NCBI RefSeq assembly: GCF_003219815.1
Contig: NZ_QJVD01000016.1
Span: 59,604 to 123,603, forward strand
Direction: 5' to 3'
From: Arthrobacter livingstonensis
GTDB lineage: Bacteria > Actinomycetota > Actinomycetes > Actinomycetales > Micrococcaceae
DNA length: 64,000 nucleotides
The notes under the pieces are model-generated. The model was not told the origin of the DNA, did not search any database, and worked only from the letters and a program-made list of their open reading frames with translations. Below are positions 9,113 through 20,102 of the stretch, in pieces (the first letter of the stretch is position 1; every line of letters begins with the position of its first letter). Both the position numbers and the translations under genes were made by a program.

Positions 9113-9880
9113 ATGCATTTACCCCCTGCCGCCACGCTGCAATCCAGTACTGCGCTGGAATCCAGTGCTGCGCCGACACCCGCCACGTCCCCCGCACTCA
9201 AGGCCGTCCTCTGGGACATGGACGGCACGCTCGTGGACACCGAGCCCTACTGGATTGCCGCTGAAATCGAGCTGGTCGCCGCCCACGGCGGCCAGTGGGA
9301 CGAAGAAATGGCCACCACGCTGGTGGGCAACGCACTGGAATCATCCGCGGAAATCTTCCAGGGCCTTGGCGTGAAACTGTCCGTCCGTGAGATCGTGGAG
9401 CACCTCTCCGCCCAAGTGGTTGCCGGGGTGCGGCGGAAGCTGCCCTGGCGCCCCGGTGCCCGGGAACTGCTGGCCGAGCTGCACGGCCGCGGCGTGCGCT
9501 GCGTGCTGGTGACGATGAGCGAACGCCCCCTGGCGCAGGAGATCGTCAATGCGCTCGATGAACCATACTTTGAATTTCTCGTCACCGGGGACCAGGTGCG
9601 CCGCGGCAAGCCCCACCCGGAGCCGTATCTGACCGCCATTGAGATCCTGCGCGAAACGGATCCGACGCTCACGGCCGGCGATTGCGTGGCCCTGGAGGAT
9701 TCCATTCCCGGCGTCGCGTCCGCCATGGCGGCGCAGGTGGCCACCATCGGAATACCGCATGTGGTGCCGCTGCCCGAGGACGCGGGGCGCGCCACCTGGC
9801 ACACCCTTGCAGGGCGGACGTACGACGACGTTGCCGCTGTTTTGGCCGCAAGTGGCGGTCCCGCCGGGGCCGCCTTGTGA
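9113..9880 (+). CDS. HAD-superfamily phosphatase (beta-phosphoglucomutase-like)
   Basis: 255 residues. HAD motif I is WDMDGTLVDTEPYW, with the nucleophile Asp and acid/base Asp; motif II is VLVTMS; motif III has the Lys in RRGKPHPEPYLTA; motif IV is the acidic ALEDSIPGV. The helical cap between motifs I and II is of the subfamily IA type used by beta-phosphoglucomutases and small sugar-phosphate phosphatases. Substrate cannot be told. The N-terminal 25 residues are Ala/Thr/Ser rich and may be non-native; a later start is possible. Its stop codon overlaps the GTG start of the downstream protease gene by three bases, indicating translational coupling. Confidence 0.88.
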   Translation: MHLPPAATLQSSTALESSAAPTPATSPALKAVLWDMDGTLVDTEPYWIAAEIELVAAHGGQWDEEMATTLVGNALESSAEIFQGLGVKLSVREIVEHLSAQVVAGVRRKLPWRPGARELLAELHGRGVRCVLVTMSERPLAQEIVNALDEPYFEFLVTGDQVRRGKPHPEPYLTAIEILRETDPTLTAGDCVALEDSIPGVASAMAAQVATIGIPHVVPLPEDAGRATWHTLAGRTYDDVAAVLAASGGPAGAAL

Positions 9881-11028
9881 GCAGTTCCGCCACCGGGAAG
9901 GCGCCCCGGCGCGAAGGTATTGTGCTGGGCTCCGTACGTGGTACCCCGATCATCCTGGCGTACTCGTGGTTCCTGATTGCCGGGTTCACCGTGATCGTGT
10001 TTGGCCCGCAACTTCTGAACGCGCGTCCGTCGCTGGGCGCGGGCGCCTATCTGGTGGCCTTTGCCTACGCCCTTCTCTTGCTGTTCTCGGTGTTTGTCCA
10101 CGAACTGAGCCACGCCGTCGCCGCGAAGGTGTACGGCTGGCCCACCCACAAGATTGTGCTCAACCTTTGGGGCGGGCACACTGAATTCGACTTTACGAAA
10201 GCCACACCCGGCCGGGCCCTCGTGGTTGCCTTTGCGGGGCCTGTCGCGAACTTTGTGCTGGCCGGACTCGCGTGGCCGTTGCAGCTGGCTGCCTCGAATC
10301 CAACATCCCTCTCAGGGTCAATCGTGCTGCTGCTGGCCAACATCTTCATCTGGGCCAACCTGCTCATCGGCCTGTTCAACGTGCTGCCCGGCCTGCCGCT
10401 GGACGGCGGCCGGCTGGTGGAATCGATCGTATGGAAGGCCACGGGAAACCAGGAAAAGGGTACCCTGGCTGCCGGTTGGGCCGGGCGCATCATCGTGGTG
10501 CTGATTGTGGTGGGTGTCCTGGTGCTGCCTTATGTGCGCGGCACACAGCCGGACCTGACCACCACGTTCATTGTGGTGCTGCTGGCCGGTTTCCTGTGGA
10601 TGGGGGCGTCGGCGTCCATCAAGGGTGCCGCCATCCGGCTGCGCCTGCCCGCCATCAACGCTTCGGCGCTGGCGGCCCCTGCCGTCAGCGCCGCCATCGA
10701 CTGCAGTGTTGCACAGCTGTGGACACTGAGGTCCCGGTATCCCAACGAACCCATCGTGCTGTGCTCGGCGGACGGCCGCCCTGCCGCCGTCGTCGACGAA
10801 CATGCGCTGGCCGCGGTGCCGCCCCACGCAGCCGGCCAAACGCCCGCCAACGCGGTGGCCCGCTCGCTGACGGCCGGGGCCTTTGTGCCGGAATCCGCCT
10901 TCGGGGAGGAACTGGTCCAGTACCTGTCCCAGCTCCCGGATACAGAGTACGCGGTCATCGACGCCCGGGGCCGGGTGACGGGACTGCTCAGCCAGGCAAA
11001 GGTGGTTGCCGCCATCACCGGAAAATAG
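9877..11028 (+). CDS. Site-2-type intramembrane zinc protease with CBS domains
   Basis: 383 residues. The M50 signature H75-E76-L77-S78-H79 lies in the second or third membrane segment, and the partner motif NVLPGLPLDGGR supplies the third zinc ligand. About six hydrophobic segments occupy the first 250 residues; the last 120 form a cytoplasmic pair of CBS-like repeats, an arrangement of the SpoIVFB/Rip3 subgroup. Such enzymes cut membrane-bound regulators such as anti-sigma factors. The GTG at 9877 overlaps the HAD gene stop. A longer frame upstream is antisense-like and not used. Target unknown. Confidence 0.88.
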   Translation: MSSSATGKAPRREGIVLGSVRGTPIILAYSWFLIAGFTVIVFGPQLLNARPSLGAGAYLVAFAYALLLLFSVFVHELSHAVAAKVYGWPTHKIVLNLWGGHTEFDFTKATPGRALVVAFAGPVANFVLAGLAWPLQLAASNPTSLSGSIVLLLANIFIWANLLIGLFNVLPGLPLDGGRLVESIVWKATGNQEKGTLAAGWAGRIIVVLIVVGVLVLPYVRGTQPDLTTTFIVVLLAGFLWMGASASIKGAAIRLRLPAINASALAAPAVSAAIDCSVAQLWTLRSRYPNEPIVLCSADGRPAAVVDEHALAAVPPHAAGQTPANAVARSLTAGAFVPESAFGEELVQYLSQLPDTEYAVIDARGRVTGLLSQAKVVAAITGK

Positions 11029-11105
11029 CATCGCCGCCTGCACCTGCACCACAAAACCCCGCACCAACATCACTTCGCGCCACGACGCCCGTTAGGACAC
11101 CACGC

Positions 11106-12197
11106 ATGAGCCAAAGCGAAAACAACAACAACACAGGCACCACACCCGGCACGGCCGAAACCGGCGAACCGCACGGCGCGGCAGCCCGCCGCGGGCCCTT
11201 CCGTTCCGGCGAGCGGGTGCAGCTGACGGATGAGCGCGGCCGGATGAACACCATCACGCTGACGCCGGGAACGGCCTACCATACGCACAAGGGCTTCCTG
11301 AACCACGATTTGCTGATCGGCCAGGTGGAAGGCTCCGTGGTGGAGAACAATGTGGAGCAGCAGTACCAGGCCCTGCGTCCGCTGCTCTCCGACTTTGTGC
11401 TGTCCATGCCGCGCGGCGCCGCAGTGGTTTACCCCAAGGACGCCGGCCAGATCATCACCATGGGGGACATCTACCCCGGCGCACGGGTGGTGGAGGCCGG
11501 AGTCGGCTCCGGCGCCCTGTCCATCTCGCTGCTGCGCGCCGTGGGGGACTCCGGCTACCTGCATTCCTTTGAACGCCGCGAGGAGTTTGCCGACATCGCC
11601 CGCGGCAACGTCGAGACCATTTTCGGCGGCCCGCACCCTGCCTGGAAGATCTCCCTAGGGGACTTTCAGGACCAGGTGGTGGCCCAGGAGGCGCCCGGCA
11701 GCATAGACCGCGTGGTGCTCGACATGCTGGCACCGTGGGAGTGCCTGGATGCCGTGGCCACCGTGCTGGCCCCCGGAGGCGTCTGGGTCAACTACGTTGC
11801 CACGGTCACCCAGCTTTCCCGGACAGCGGAGGCCATCCGCGCCGACGGACGCTTCACCGAGCCGGATGCGTGGGAATCAATGGTGCGCGGCTGGCACCTG
11901 GAAGGGCTGGCCGTGCGGCCGGACCACCGCATGGTGGCCCACACCGGCTTCCTCATGGTCACCCGCCGGCTGGCCGACGGGGTGACAGGGCTGAACCTGA
12001 AGAAGAAGGCCAAGGCCGAATTCAGTGACGAAGACCTGAGCCACTGGACGCCGGAGGCTGTGGGGGAGCGTGCCGTTTCCGACCGCAAGCTCCGCCGTGC
12101 CGCCCGCGACGCGGCCTCCACCGTGCAAACCAAGCGCACCAAGAGCAAAAATGAAAATGCCGCCACCGAAACACCCGGTGGCCCAGGCGACCAGTAA
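11106..12197 (+). CDS. trmI: tRNA (adenine-58-N1)-methyltransferase
   Basis: 363 residues. The SAM-binding motif I is VVEAGVGSGALSISLL, after the family block HTHKGFLNHDLLIGQ and YPKDAGQIITMGDIYPGARV. TrmI works as a tetramer and makes m1A at position 58 of the T loop of most tRNAs. The protein is longer than the usual 280 residues because of an Asn/Thr-rich N-terminal extension of about 35 residues and a basic Lys/Arg-rich C-terminal tail after residue 300. ATG 11106 is taken as the start. Its place directly upstream of mpa is conserved in actinobacteria. Confidence 0.92.
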   Translation: MSQSENNNNTGTTPGTAETGEPHGAAARRGPFRSGERVQLTDERGRMNTITLTPGTAYHTHKGFLNHDLLIGQVEGSVVENNVEQQYQALRPLLSDFVLSMPRGAAVVYPKDAGQIITMGDIYPGARVVEAGVGSGALSISLLRAVGDSGYLHSFERREEFADIARGNVETIFGGPHPAWKISLGDFQDQVVAQEAPGSIDRVVLDMLAPWECLDAVATVLAPGGVWVNYVATVTQLSRTAEAIRADGRFTEPDAWESMVRGWHLEGLAVRPDHRMVAHTGFLMVTRRLADGVTGLNLKKKAKAEFSDEDLSHWTPEAVGERAVSDRKLRRAARDAASTVQTKRTKSKNENAATETPGGPGDQ

Positions 12198-12296
12198 GGT
12201 CAGTAGTAGAAGCATTTGGCTATCTGCAGCACGTAGCAGCGGAGCGCCGGCCCCCGGCCGCACCGCCACCGGATCCTTGCGGAAGGACACAGCATC

Positions 12297-14093
12297 ATGA
12301 GCGACGCAACGAACAATCCAGCCGGCCACGGCGCGGCCGAACCACCGGCGCCCGGGGCGTTCCCGTACGCGGCAGGTCCCGGCCAGCTGGCAGTGCTGGA
12401 GCGCCAGCTCAACGTACTGCGCGACAAGGCCCGCAACCTGGACCGGCAGCTCTCCACGGCCACACAAAACAACACCAGGCTCGTCACCGTGCTCGAGACC
12501 GCCAAGGCTGAAATCCAGAAATTGCGCAGTGCCCTGGAGGACGATGGCCAGCCGCCGTACGGCTTCGGCACCGTGGTGGCGCTGCACCCGCGCGCAGTGG
12601 CAGGGCCGGCCGCCGCCGGCACTGCCGGAGCGGGCGTCGCCGTCACCGAGGAAAGCGTCGACGTTTACGCGTCCGGGCGCAAGATGCGTGTGGGCGTTAG
12701 CCCTCTGGTGCCGATCGGCCAGCTGCGCGTGGGCCAGGAAGTGCTGCTCAACGAGGCGTTTACCATCATCGCCGGGCTTGGCTTTGAACGGGTGGGCGAG
12801 GTGGTCACGGTCAAGGAGCTGCTGGGCACCGACCGCGTGCTGGTCACCGGCCGTTCCGACGACGAACGGGTGGTCCGGCTCTCCGGGGCATTGCAGGAGG
12901 AACGGCTGCGCGTGGGCGACGCCCTGACGGTCGAAGGCAAGACCGGCTACGCGCTGGAAAAGATCCCGCGCTCCGAGGTGGAGAACCTGATTCTGGAGGA
13001 GGTTCCGGACATCTCCTATGCCGACATTGGCGGCCTGGCCTCCCAGATCGAACAAATCCGCGACGCCGTGGAACTGCCCTTCCTGCACCCGGACCTGTAC
13101 CGCGAGCACGGGCTCAAGGCACCCAAGGGCATCCTGCTGTACGGCCCTCCCGGCTGCGGCAAGACGCTCATCGCCAAGGCCGTGGCGAACTCGCTGGCCC
13201 AGCGCGCCGCGGAACGCTCCGGCGTGAAGGACCAAAAGAGCTATTTTTTGAACATCAAGGGCCCGGAACTGCTGGACAAGTACGTGGGGGAGACGGAGCG
13301 CCAAATCCGGCTCATCTTCAGCCGTGCCCGCGAGAAGGCTGCTGACGGCAGCGCCGTCGTCGTCTTCTTTGATGAGATGGACTCGCTCTTTCGCACGCGC
13401 GGCACAGGCATTTCCTCCGACGTGGAAACGACCATCGTCCCCCAGCTGCTCAGCGAGATCGACGGCGTGGAACGGCTGGACAACGTCATTGTCATTGGCG
13501 CCTCCAACCGGGAGGACATGATCGATCCGGCCATCCTGCGTCCCGGGAGGCTGGACGTGAAGGTCAAGATCCACCGGCCCGACGCCGAGGCTGCCGCCGA
13601 CATTTTTGCCAAGTACGTCACCACGGACCTGCCGTTCCACCGCTTCGACGTTGAAGCGAACAATGGCAGCCTGCAGGAAACCGTCGACGCCATGATCCAG
13701 CGCACTGTCGAGGCCATGTACGCCACGGACAAGTCCAACGAATACCTGGAAGTCACCTACGCCAACGGCGACACCGAGATGCTGTACTTCAAGGACTTCA
13801 ATTCCGGCGCCGTCATCCAAAACGTGGTGGACAGGGCCAAGAAATACGCCATCAAGGACCTGCTGCTCAGCGGCGAGCGGGGCATCCGGATCGAGCACAT
13901 GCTTCGGGCCGTGGTGGACGAGTTCCGTGAACACGAGGACATGCCCAACACCACCAACCCGGACGACTGGGCCCGGATCTCCGGGAAGAAGGGCGAACGG
14001 ATCACGTATATCCGCACCATTGTCCAGAGCAAGGAAGGTCAGGTGCCGGGCAGGACCCTGGAAACAGTCCACAACACGGGCCAGTACCTATGA
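12297..14093 (+). CDS. mpa: Proteasome-associated AAA+ ATPase (Mpa/ARC)
   Basis: 598 residues. An N-terminal coiled coil (about 28-80) recognises Pup, tandem OB domains (about 85-235) form the hexameric ring, and an AAA+ module follows: Walker A GPPGCGKT at 283-290, Walker B FFDEMD with D359/E360, and arginine-finger region [17 protein letters not shown]. The C-terminal GQYL is the motif that docks into the 20S alpha ring and opens its gate. The hexamer unfolds pupylated proteins and threads them into the proteasome. The stop overlaps the dop start by four bases (ATGA), showing a tight operon. Called ARC in Rhodococcus and Arthrobacter literature. Confidence 0.96.
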   Translation: MSDATNNPAGHGAAEPPAPGAFPYAAGPGQLAVLERQLNVLRDKARNLDRQLSTATQNNTRLVTVLETAKAEIQKLRSALEDDGQPPYGFGTVVALHPRAVAGPAAAGTAGAGVAVTEESVDVYASGRKMRVGVSPLVPIGQLRVGQEVLLNEAFTIIAGLGFERVGEVVTVKELLGTDRVLVTGRSDDERVVRLSGALQEERLRVGDALTVEGKTGYALEKIPRSEVENLILEEVPDISYADIGGLASQIEQIRDAVELPFLHPDLYREHGLKAPKGILLYGPPGCGKTLIAKAVANSLAQRAAERSGVKDQKSYFLNIKGPELLDKYVGETERQIRLIFSRAREKAADGSAVVVFFDEMDSLFRTRGTGISSDVETTIVPQLLSEIDGVERLDNVIVIGASNREDMIDPAILRPGRLDVKVKIHRPDAEAAADIFAKYVTTDLPFHRFDVEANNGSLQETVDAMIQRTVEAMYATDKSNEYLEVTYANGDTEMLYFKDFNSGAVIQNVVDRAKKYAIKDLLLSGERGIRIEHMLRAVVDEFREHEDMPNTTNPDDWARISGKKGERITYIRTIVQSKEGQVPGRTLETVHNTGQYL

Positions 14094-15685
14094 GCGTTTG
14101 CCGGGTCATGGGGGCGGAAACCGAATACGGCATCCACACCCCCGGAACCAACACGTTCAACGCCACGTGGCTGTCCACGCAGGTGGTCCACGCCTATTCA
14201 CGCGAGACCGGGCACCGCGCCGCGGCAGGCGGGGAGACCCGCTGGGACTACACCGATGAGGACCCGCTGGCAGATGCCCGCGGCTGGGCCGTGCCCCGCA
14301 GCCAGGCGGACCCAAGCCAGCTCACCGACGTCGAGCCCGAGTTGACGGCCGCCCAGATCGCACTGGAGGGCGGCGAGACCCTGGAGCCGTCGGGGCCGTT
14401 GATGATGAACATGGTGCTGGGAAACGGCGCCAGGCTCTACGTTGACCACGCCCACCCGGAATATTCCTCTCCCGAGGTGACCAACCCCCTGGACGCCGTC
14501 CGCTGGGACGCGGCCGGGGACCTTGTGGCGCTCGCTGCGGTCCGCCGGATCGCCGCCACACCGGGGCTGCCGGCCATCAACCTGTACAAAAACAACACGG
14601 ACAACAAGTCCGTCTCCTACGGCAGCCACGAAAACTACCTCATGCCGCGGGCGGTGCCGTTCAACGCCATTGTGGCCGGACTGACCCCGTTCTTTGCCAC
14701 CCGCGCGCTCATTTGCGGCGCCGGCCGGGTGGGACGCGGCCAGGACGGGGCCGGAACCGGGTTCCAGATCAGCCAGCGGGCCGACTTCTTTGAGGCCGAG
14801 GTGGGGCTGGAAACCACCATCCGCCGGCCCATCATCAACACCCGCGACGAGCCCCATGCGACGTCTGAAAAGTACCGGCGCCTGCATGTCATCATCGGCG
14901 ACGCCAATCTGAGCCAGGTCTCCAACTACCTGAAATTCGGCACCACGGCACTGGTGCTGGACATGATTGAACACGGCACGTGCCCGGAACTTCAGCTGGC
15001 CGATCCCGTTGCCACCCTCCAGGACGTCAGCCACGACTGGGAGCTGGCCCGGACACACCTGCTCTCCAACGGCCGGCGCATCAGAGCCCTGGACATCCAG
15101 TGGCGCTACTTCAAGGCCGCCACGGCTCATGCCGCGGCCAACGGTTCCTCGGACCCCGATACGGGGGACGGGCACACGGCCGCCGTGCTGCAACGTTGGG
15201 AACAGGTGCTCAACGGGTTGGGCACCGACCCCATGGCCTTGGCCCCGCAGCTGGAATGGGTGGCCAAGCTGAACCTGCTCCAGCAGTACCGTGCCCGGGA
15301 CGCCCTGGCCTGGAACGATCCCCGGCTTGGGCTCATTGACCTGCAATGGTCGGACATCCGGCCGGAAAAGGGCCTGTATTACAAATTGTTGCAATTGGGC
15401 AAGATGGAACGCCTGGTCAGCGACGAATCCATCGCACGGGCCGCCCAACAGCCGCCCGAGGACACCAGGGCGTACTTCCGGGGCCAATGCATCCAGCGGT
15501 ACGGGGCCAATGTGGTGGGGGCCAGTTGGGACTCGGTCATCTTTGAACTGCCCAACCAGCGCCGGCTCCAGCGCATCCCCACCAAGGAACCGCTGCGCGG
15601 CACGAAGGAACTCACGGGCGCGCTCTTTGAGACCAGCCCGGACGCGGCAACCTTCCTGGGCCGGCTGCTCGCCGGAACACACTAG
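14090..15685 (+). CDS. dop: Pup deamidase/depupylase
   Basis: 531 residues, a glutamine-synthetase-like (carboxylate-amine ligase) fold. [13 protein letters not shown] carries the metal-binding Glu residues; [13 protein letters not shown] includes the catalytic Asp region; [12 protein letters not shown] and [12 protein letters not shown] are shared with PafA. Dop converts the C-terminal Gln of Pup to Glu and also removes Pup from substrates. It is needed here because the neighbouring Pup ends in GGQ. The length exceeds the typical 500, mainly through a Gly/Ala-rich region around residues 340-370. ATG 14090 overlaps the mpa stop. Confidence 0.95.
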   Translation: MSVCRVMGAETEYGIHTPGTNTFNATWLSTQVVHAYSRETGHRAAAGGETRWDYTDEDPLADARGWAVPRSQADPSQLTDVEPELTAAQIALEGGETLEPSGPLMMNMVLGNGARLYVDHAHPEYSSPEVTNPLDAVRWDAAGDLVALAAVRRIAATPGLPAINLYKNNTDNKSVSYGSHENYLMPRAVPFNAIVAGLTPFFATRALICGAGRVGRGQDGAGTGFQISQRADFFEAEVGLETTIRRPIINTRDEPHATSEKYRRLHVIIGDANLSQVSNYLKFGTTALVLDMIEHGTCPELQLADPVATLQDVSHDWELARTHLLSNGRRIRALDIQWRYFKAATAHAAANGSSDPDTGDGHTAAVLQRWEQVLNGLGTDPMALAPQLEWVAKLNLLQQYRARDALAWNDPRLGLIDLQWSDIRPEKGLYYKLLQLGKMERLVSDESIARAAQQPPEDTRAYFRGQCIQRYGANVVGASWDSVIFELPNQRRLQRIPTKEPLRGTKELTGALFETSPDAATFLGRLLAGTH

Positions 15686-15779
15686 CCTGCCAAACACAGG
15701 CCACGCCACACAGCGCATTCCAGGTGCGGCCGTGGCAGGATGGAGGAGAACGACCGGCTACCAGGCATAAGGACACATC

Positions 15780-15986
15780 ATGGCTTCCCAGGAACAAAAG
15801 AACGTCTCCTCCCGCACCGAGGAAGAACAACTTGACGAGGCCCCGCTACCCACGCCCGCTCCGGATTCCGGGGCCGGCCAGGCTGCCACGACCGGCGTTG
15901 ACGACCTCCTGGATGAAATTGACGGCGTGCTGGAATCAAACGCCGAGGAATTTGTGCGCGGATTTGTCCAAAAGGGCGGACAGTAG
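15780..15986 (+). CDS. pup: Prokaryotic ubiquitin-like protein Pup
   Basis: 68 residues, largely disordered and acidic. The C-terminal half ([19 protein letters not shown]) is the segment that becomes helical when it binds the Mpa coiled coil, and the protein ends VQKGGQ. The terminal Gln must be deamidated to Glu by Dop before PafA can link it to substrate lysines. Lys67 of some Pups is absent, but a Lys at position 65 is present near the C-terminus. ATG 15780 follows AAGGACACATC. Its stop lies five bases before the prcB start. Confidence 0.96.
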   Translation: MASQEQKNVSSRTEEEQLDEAPLPTPAPDSGAGQAATTGVDDLLDEIDGVLESNAEEFVRGFVQKGGQ

Positions 15987-15991
15987 GCTCC

Positions 15992-16813
15992 GTGGACTTC
16001 CACCAAAGGGGTGCCATCCCGTCGCTGGAAGCCGCAGGCGCGTCGTCGTCGTTCCTTGACTTCGTCACGCAAAGCAACCCGGCCCTGCTGCCGTTTGGCC
16101 GGTCCCTGCCCGCCGGCCAGCTGCCCCCCACCCCGCACGGCACCACCATTGTGGCGCTCACCTTTGCCGGGGGCGTGTTGATGGCCGGGGACCGGCGCGC
16201 CACCATGGGCACCATGATTGCCAACCGGCACATTGAGAAGGTGTTCCCCGCGGACCGGTACTCGGTGCTGGGCATCGCCGGGACCGCCGGGATCGCGATC
16301 GACATTGTGCGCCTGTTCCAGGTGGAACTGGAGCACTACGAGAAGATCGAAGGCACGCTGCTCAGCCTGGAGGGCAAGGCGAACCGGCTCGGCGCCATGA
16401 TCCGCGCCAACCTGCCCATGGCGCTGCAGGGCCTGTCCGTGGTGCCGCTGTTTGCCGGCGTCGAAACGGACGGTTCCGTGGGGCGGCTGTTCTCCTACGA
16501 CGTCACCGGGGGCCGGTACGAGGAACTCGAACACCACAGCGTGGGCTCCGGCTCCGTCTTTGCCCGCGGTGCCCTGAAGAAACTGTGGCGCCCGGACATG
16601 GACCAGGCCGGTGCCGTCGAGGTGGCGGTGGAGGCCCTTGTTGACGCGTCGGACGACGACTCGGCCACCGGCGGCCCCGACCTGGTCCGCAAGCTCTGGC
16701 CCATTGTTTACGTGGTGACGGACGACGGCGCCACCCGGGTCCCGGCCGAAACGCTGGCTTCGGTGGTGCACGGCATCGTGGACCGGCGGACCGCCGAAGG
16801 AAGGGAGGCCTGA
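15992..16813 (+). CDS. prcB: Proteasome beta subunit
   Basis: 273 residues. A 50-residue propeptide precedes the catalytic N-terminal threonine, T51, in [21 protein letters not shown]; this Thr is freed by self-processing during assembly. Asp in AGDRR and Lys in RHIEKVF complete the active site. Fourteen beta subunits form the two inner rings of the 20S core. GTG 15992 is the start, five bases after pup; the spacing suggests coupled translation. The stop is one base from the prcA start region, matching one-to-one subunit supply. Confidence 0.96.
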   Translation: MDFHQRGAIPSLEAAGASSSFLDFVTQSNPALLPFGRSLPAGQLPPTPHGTTIVALTFAGGVLMAGDRRATMGTMIANRHIEKVFPADRYSVLGIAGTAGIAIDIVRLFQVELEHYEKIEGTLLSLEGKANRLGAMIRANLPMALQGLSVVPLFAGVETDGSVGRLFSYDVTGGRYEELEHHSVGSGSVFARGALKKLWRPDMDQAGAVEVAVEALVDASDDDSATGGPDLVRKLWPIVYVVTDDGATRVPAETLASVVHGIVDRRTAEGREA

Positions 16814-16814
16814 G

Positions 16815-17549
16815 ATGTCACAACAGTTCTATGTTTCCCCCGAACAAATCATGAAGGACCGTGCCGACTTTGCCCGCAAGGGCATAGCCCGCGGCCGCTC
16901 CGTGGTGGTGGTCAGCTTTGCCGGGGGCATCGCCCTGGTGGCCGAGAACCCCTCGCCCACACTGCACAAGATAGGCGAGATTTACGATCGCATCGGGTTC
17001 GCCGCCGTCGGCAAATACAACGAGTTTGAAAGCCTGCGCCAGGCCGGAGTGCGTTATGCGGACGTGCGCGGCTATTCCTACGACCGTGCCGACGTCACTG
17101 CACGCGGGCTGGCCAGCGTCTACGCGCAAAGCCTGGGCACCGTCTTTACCGCCGAACAAAAGCCCTTCGAAGTGGAACTGGCCGTGGCTGAGGTCGGACC
17201 CACCCAGGCGATGGACCATATCTTTCGGCTCACCTTTGACGGCTCCATCGCCGACGAACAGGGTTTCCTGGCCATGGGCGGCCAGGCGGGCCTGGTCCAA
17301 CAGCGGCTCGCCGACGTGTGGGGGGGCGGCGCCGACTTGGCGCTGACGCTTTCCTGGGCCGTTGCCGCACTCCGGGCCCCCCGCGAGGCGGCCGCCGGTC
17401 CGGGGCAGCCGGAGCCGCTGGACGCGGCCAGCTTGGAAGTGGCCGTGCTGGAACGCGATGTGCGTGAAGTGCGCGGCACGCAAAGGGCTTTCCGTCGCCT
17501 GCCCGAAGCGGACGTGGCGCACATTCTCACTTCCAGCGGAAAGGCCTAG
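16815..17549 (+). CDS. prcA: Proteasome alpha subunit
   Basis: 244 residues. The N-terminal [20 protein letters not shown] is the alpha-subunit H0 helix that gates the chamber, followed by [20 protein letters not shown] of the NTN-hydrolase sandwich fold; there is no catalytic Thr. Seven alpha subunits form each outer ring and receive the C-terminal motif of Mpa. The C-terminal tail of about 30 residues is variable between species. Gene order prcB-prcA is the usual one. It ends two bases before pafA. Confidence 0.95.
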   Translation: MSQQFYVSPEQIMKDRADFARKGIARGRSVVVVSFAGGIALVAENPSPTLHKIGEIYDRIGFAAVGKYNEFESLRQAGVRYADVRGYSYDRADVTARGLASVYAQSLGTVFTAEQKPFEVELAVAEVGPTQAMDHIFRLTFDGSIADEQGFLAMGGQAGLVQQRLADVWGGGADLALTLSWAVAALRAPREAAAGPGQPEPLDAASLEVAVLERDVREVRGTQRAFRRLPEADVAHILTSSGKA

Positions 17550-17551
17550 CG

Positions 17552-18925
17552 GTGGACCGTCGCATCTTTGGCATCGAGACGGAGTTTGGCATTGCCTACT
17601 CGGCGCCCGGTTCGCGCCCCCTGTCACCCGAGGAGGTGGCCCGCTACCTGTTCCGGAAGGTGGTCAGCTGGGGCCGTTCCTCCAATGTGTTCCTGCCCAA
17701 CGGCTCACGCCTGTACCTGGATGTGGGCTCGCACCCCGAATACGCCACGGCCGAATGCGACGGCCTGGAACAGCTCATTGCCCACGACCGGGCCGGCGAG
17801 CTGATCCTGAACGACCTCGTCACCGAGGCGCAGGCCCGGCTGTCACTGGAAGGCTATTCGGGGAAGATCTTCCTGTTCAAGAACAACGTTGACTCCGCCG
17901 GCAACTCCTACGGCAGCCACGAGAACTACCTGATCACCCGGCGCGGTGAATTCAACCGCGTCGCCGACATCCTGATCCCGTTCCTGGTGTCCCGCCAGCT
18001 CATTGCCGGCGCGGGCAAGGTGCTCGGCGCCGCGCAGGGCGGACACTTTGCGTTCTCCCAGCGCGCCGACCACATTTGGGAAGGCGTCTCCTCCGCCACC
18101 ACCCGGTCCCGCCCCATCATCAATACCCGCGACGAACCCCACGCCGACGCGGAGCTGTACCGCCGCCTGCACGTGATCGTGGGTGACTCCAACATGTCCG
18201 AGACCACCACGATGCTCAAGGTCGGCACCGTGGACCTGATCCTTCGCATGATCGAGGCCGGCACCATCATGACGGACATGCGGATGGAAAATCCCATCCG
18301 CAGCATCCGCGAAATTTCCCATGACCTCACCGGCAAGCACGCCGTCAAGATGGCCGACGGCCGCACCATGAACGCCATCGACATCCAACGCCACTACCTG
18401 GAGAAGGTCACCGGCTTTGTCCGCTCACACGGCGCCCACAACGAGCTGGTCCCGCGCATCCTCGAACTGTGGGAACGCACCCTGAACGCCATCGAAAGCC
18501 AGGACTATTCGGCCATCGACACCGAAATCGACTGGGCGATCAAGCTCAAGCTGCTGGCAGCCTACTCGGCCCGGCACGACGTCGGCATGGGCTCGGCCAA
18601 CGTGGCACAGCTGGACCTGCGCTACCATGACATCTCCCCACAGCGTGGCCTGTTCAACGTGCTCGAACGCCGCGGCGCCACGGCACGCGTCACCAGCAAC
18701 GACGCCATTGCACGCGCCGTCGACGAGGCTCCGCCCAGCACGCGGGCCCACCTGCGCGGCCGCTTCGTCCAGGCGGCCCGTGACTCCGGCCGTGATTACA
18801 CGGTGGACTGGGTGCACCTCAAGCTCAACGACCGGTCCCACCAGACCATCCTGTGCAAGGACCCGTTCCAAAACACTGACGAACGCGTCGATGAACTGAT
18901 CGCGTCTCTGAGGCCGGACTACTGA
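17552..18925 (+). CDS. pafA: Pup-protein ligase
   Basis: 457 residues, same fold as Dop. [14 protein letters not shown] bears metal-binding Glu residues and [15 protein letters not shown] the catalytic Asp. PafA phosphorylates the C-terminal Glu of Pup with ATP and joins it to a substrate lysine. The length is close to the family norm of about 452, shorter than Dop, and it lacks the Dop loop. Start GTG 17552 is two bases after prcA. Just past the stop the sequence encoding the last residues is imperfectly repeated (ACTACTGAGGCC units at about 18908-18938), a small tandem duplication over the stop codon. Confidence 0.95.
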   Translation: MDRRIFGIETEFGIAYSAPGSRPLSPEEVARYLFRKVVSWGRSSNVFLPNGSRLYLDVGSHPEYATAECDGLEQLIAHDRAGELILNDLVTEAQARLSLEGYSGKIFLFKNNVDSAGNSYGSHENYLITRRGEFNRVADILIPFLVSRQLIAGAGKVLGAAQGGHFAFSQRADHIWEGVSSATTRSRPIINTRDEPHADAELYRRLHVIVGDSNMSETTTMLKVGTVDLILRMIEAGTIMTDMRMENPIRSIREISHDLTGKHAVKMADGRTMNAIDIQRHYLEKVTGFVRSHGAHNELVPRILELWERTLNAIESQDYSAIDTEIDWAIKLKLLAAYSARHDVGMGSANVAQLDLRYHDISPQRGLFNVLERRGATARVTSNDAIARAVDEAPPSTRAHLRGRFVQAARDSGRDYTVDWVHLKLNDRSHQTILCKDPFQNTDERVDELIASLRPDY

Positions 18926-19000
18926 GGCCAGACTACTGAGACCGGAACACTGGCAGGGATGCGGGGCCAGGACGCAACGCAGTAGGGACGGACAGCTTTT

Positions 19001-19026
19001 GTTCAGCTTTGGGAGATAGGCTGAAC
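19001..19026. promoter_or_regulatory. Inverted repeat upstream of the FKBP lipoprotein gene
   Basis: GTTCAGC (19001-19007) and GCTGAAC (19020-19026) form a perfect 7-bp inverted repeat with 12 bases between, 31 bases upstream of the start codon. It could be an operator or a 5'-leader hairpin; no regulator is identified. Confidence 0.35.
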
Positions 19027-19057
19027 GGGTCCCAGAGCCCCAATAGGAGGCGGGGCC

Positions 19058-20074
19058 TTGATATCCCCACGATTCCTGCCATCGAAAGTGTTCTCTGTGC
19101 GCCGACTTCTTATACTGCTCCTTCCCCTGCTGCTGGTGGTGACCGCGTGTGGCGCGGGAACACAGGCGAAGCCGGGTGACTCCCCAACCGCCGGCGCCTC
19201 GGTCTCGATTCCGCCGGCCAATGCCGAAGTGCTCTCCTCCGTCAAGGTGGCCGACCAGGGCAAAAAGAAGGCTCCGAAGGTCACCTTTGTGTCGCCGCTG
19301 AAAATCACCGCCGAGTCCATGAAGATCGTCAAGGACGGCACGGGTGCTGCCGTCAAGGACGGCCAGGTGGTTGACTTCCACGAGATTGCCATGGATGCCA
19401 CCACCGGAAAGACCGTCGGAGAGAACTTTACCCAGGACGCCGGCAGCACCATCACTTTGAGCGAGACCTTCAAGAGCCAGTTCCCGCTGGTCGACAGCAC
19501 GTTCACCGGTGCCAAGGTCGGCGCCTACATTGCCTATGGCACCCCGGCCACGCCCGCCGTGGCAGCTACGGCCACCGCCGCGGCGCAGCCCGCCAGGGGT
19601 GCCGCCATGAGCGTCTTCCAGATCACCAGCGCCAAGGATCCGGCCAAGCTCATGAGCGCCAAGGACGTCTTGGCCCTGGAAAAGTCCGGTGGACTGCCCA
19701 CGGCAAAGTTTGACGCCAAGGGCATTCCCAGCATCACCGTCCCGAAGAAGGCCGCACCCGCGAACATGGCCGTGCAGGTCCTGACGGAGGGCAAGGGCGA
19801 GGTCCTCAAGGCCACCGACTCCGTTTCCGCGCTGTACACCGGCTGGACCTGGTCGGATGGCAAGAAGTTTGATTCCAGCTTTGACAAAGGCGCGCCCGTC
19901 GACTTCAGCCTCCAGAGTGTCATCCCGGGGTGGACCCTTGGCCTGGCCGGACAAAAGGTTGGCTCCACGGTTTTGCTGACCATTCCGTCCTCGCTGGCCT
20001 ACGGCGACTCCCCGGATTCGGGCAAGCCTGCCGGGCCCCTGGTGTTTGTTGTTAAGATTGATGCGAAGAAGTAA
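19058..20074 (+). CDS. FKBP-type peptidyl-prolyl isomerase lipoprotein
   Basis: 338 residues. A signal peptide ends in the lipobox VTAC with Cys31, so the protein should be anchored on the outer face of the membrane. The middle region (about 60-200) resembles a degenerate FKBP domain; the C-terminal one (about 235-338) is clear, with VSALYTGWTWSDGKKFDSSF and QSVIPGWTLGLAGQKVGS. It probably assists folding of exported proteins. The start is TTG 19058, chosen because a strong AGGAGG lies eight bases upstream. Directly followed by a second, cytoplasmic FKBP gene. Confidence 0.85.
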   Translation: MISPRFLPSKVFSVRRLLILLLPLLLVVTACGAGTQAKPGDSPTAGASVSIPPANAEVLSSVKVADQGKKKAPKVTFVSPLKITAESMKIVKDGTGAAVKDGQVVDFHEIAMDATTGKTVGENFTQDAGSTITLSETFKSQFPLVDSTFTGAKVGAYIAYGTPATPAVAATATAAAQPARGAAMSVFQITSAKDPAKLMSAKDVLALEKSGGLPTAKFDAKGIPSITVPKKAAPANMAVQVLTEGKGEVLKATDSVSALYTGWTWSDGKKFDSSFDKGAPVDFSLQSVIPGWTLGLAGQKVGSTVLLTIPSSLAYGDSPDSGKPAGPLVFVVKIDAKK

Positions 20075-20102
20075 TCCACACACCCCAGACCCAAGGAGCA
20101 CC

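Noticed and set aside
9682-9876. N-terminal extension of the intramembrane protease
   Set aside because: It overlaps the HAD phosphatase in another frame; GTG 9877 with stop overlap is better.
11877-14072. A 731-codon frame opposite mpa
   Set aside because: Antisense to a certain gene; composition is typical of a complementary-strand shadow.
14198-15718. A 506-codon frame opposite dop
   Set aside because: Antisense shadow of dop.
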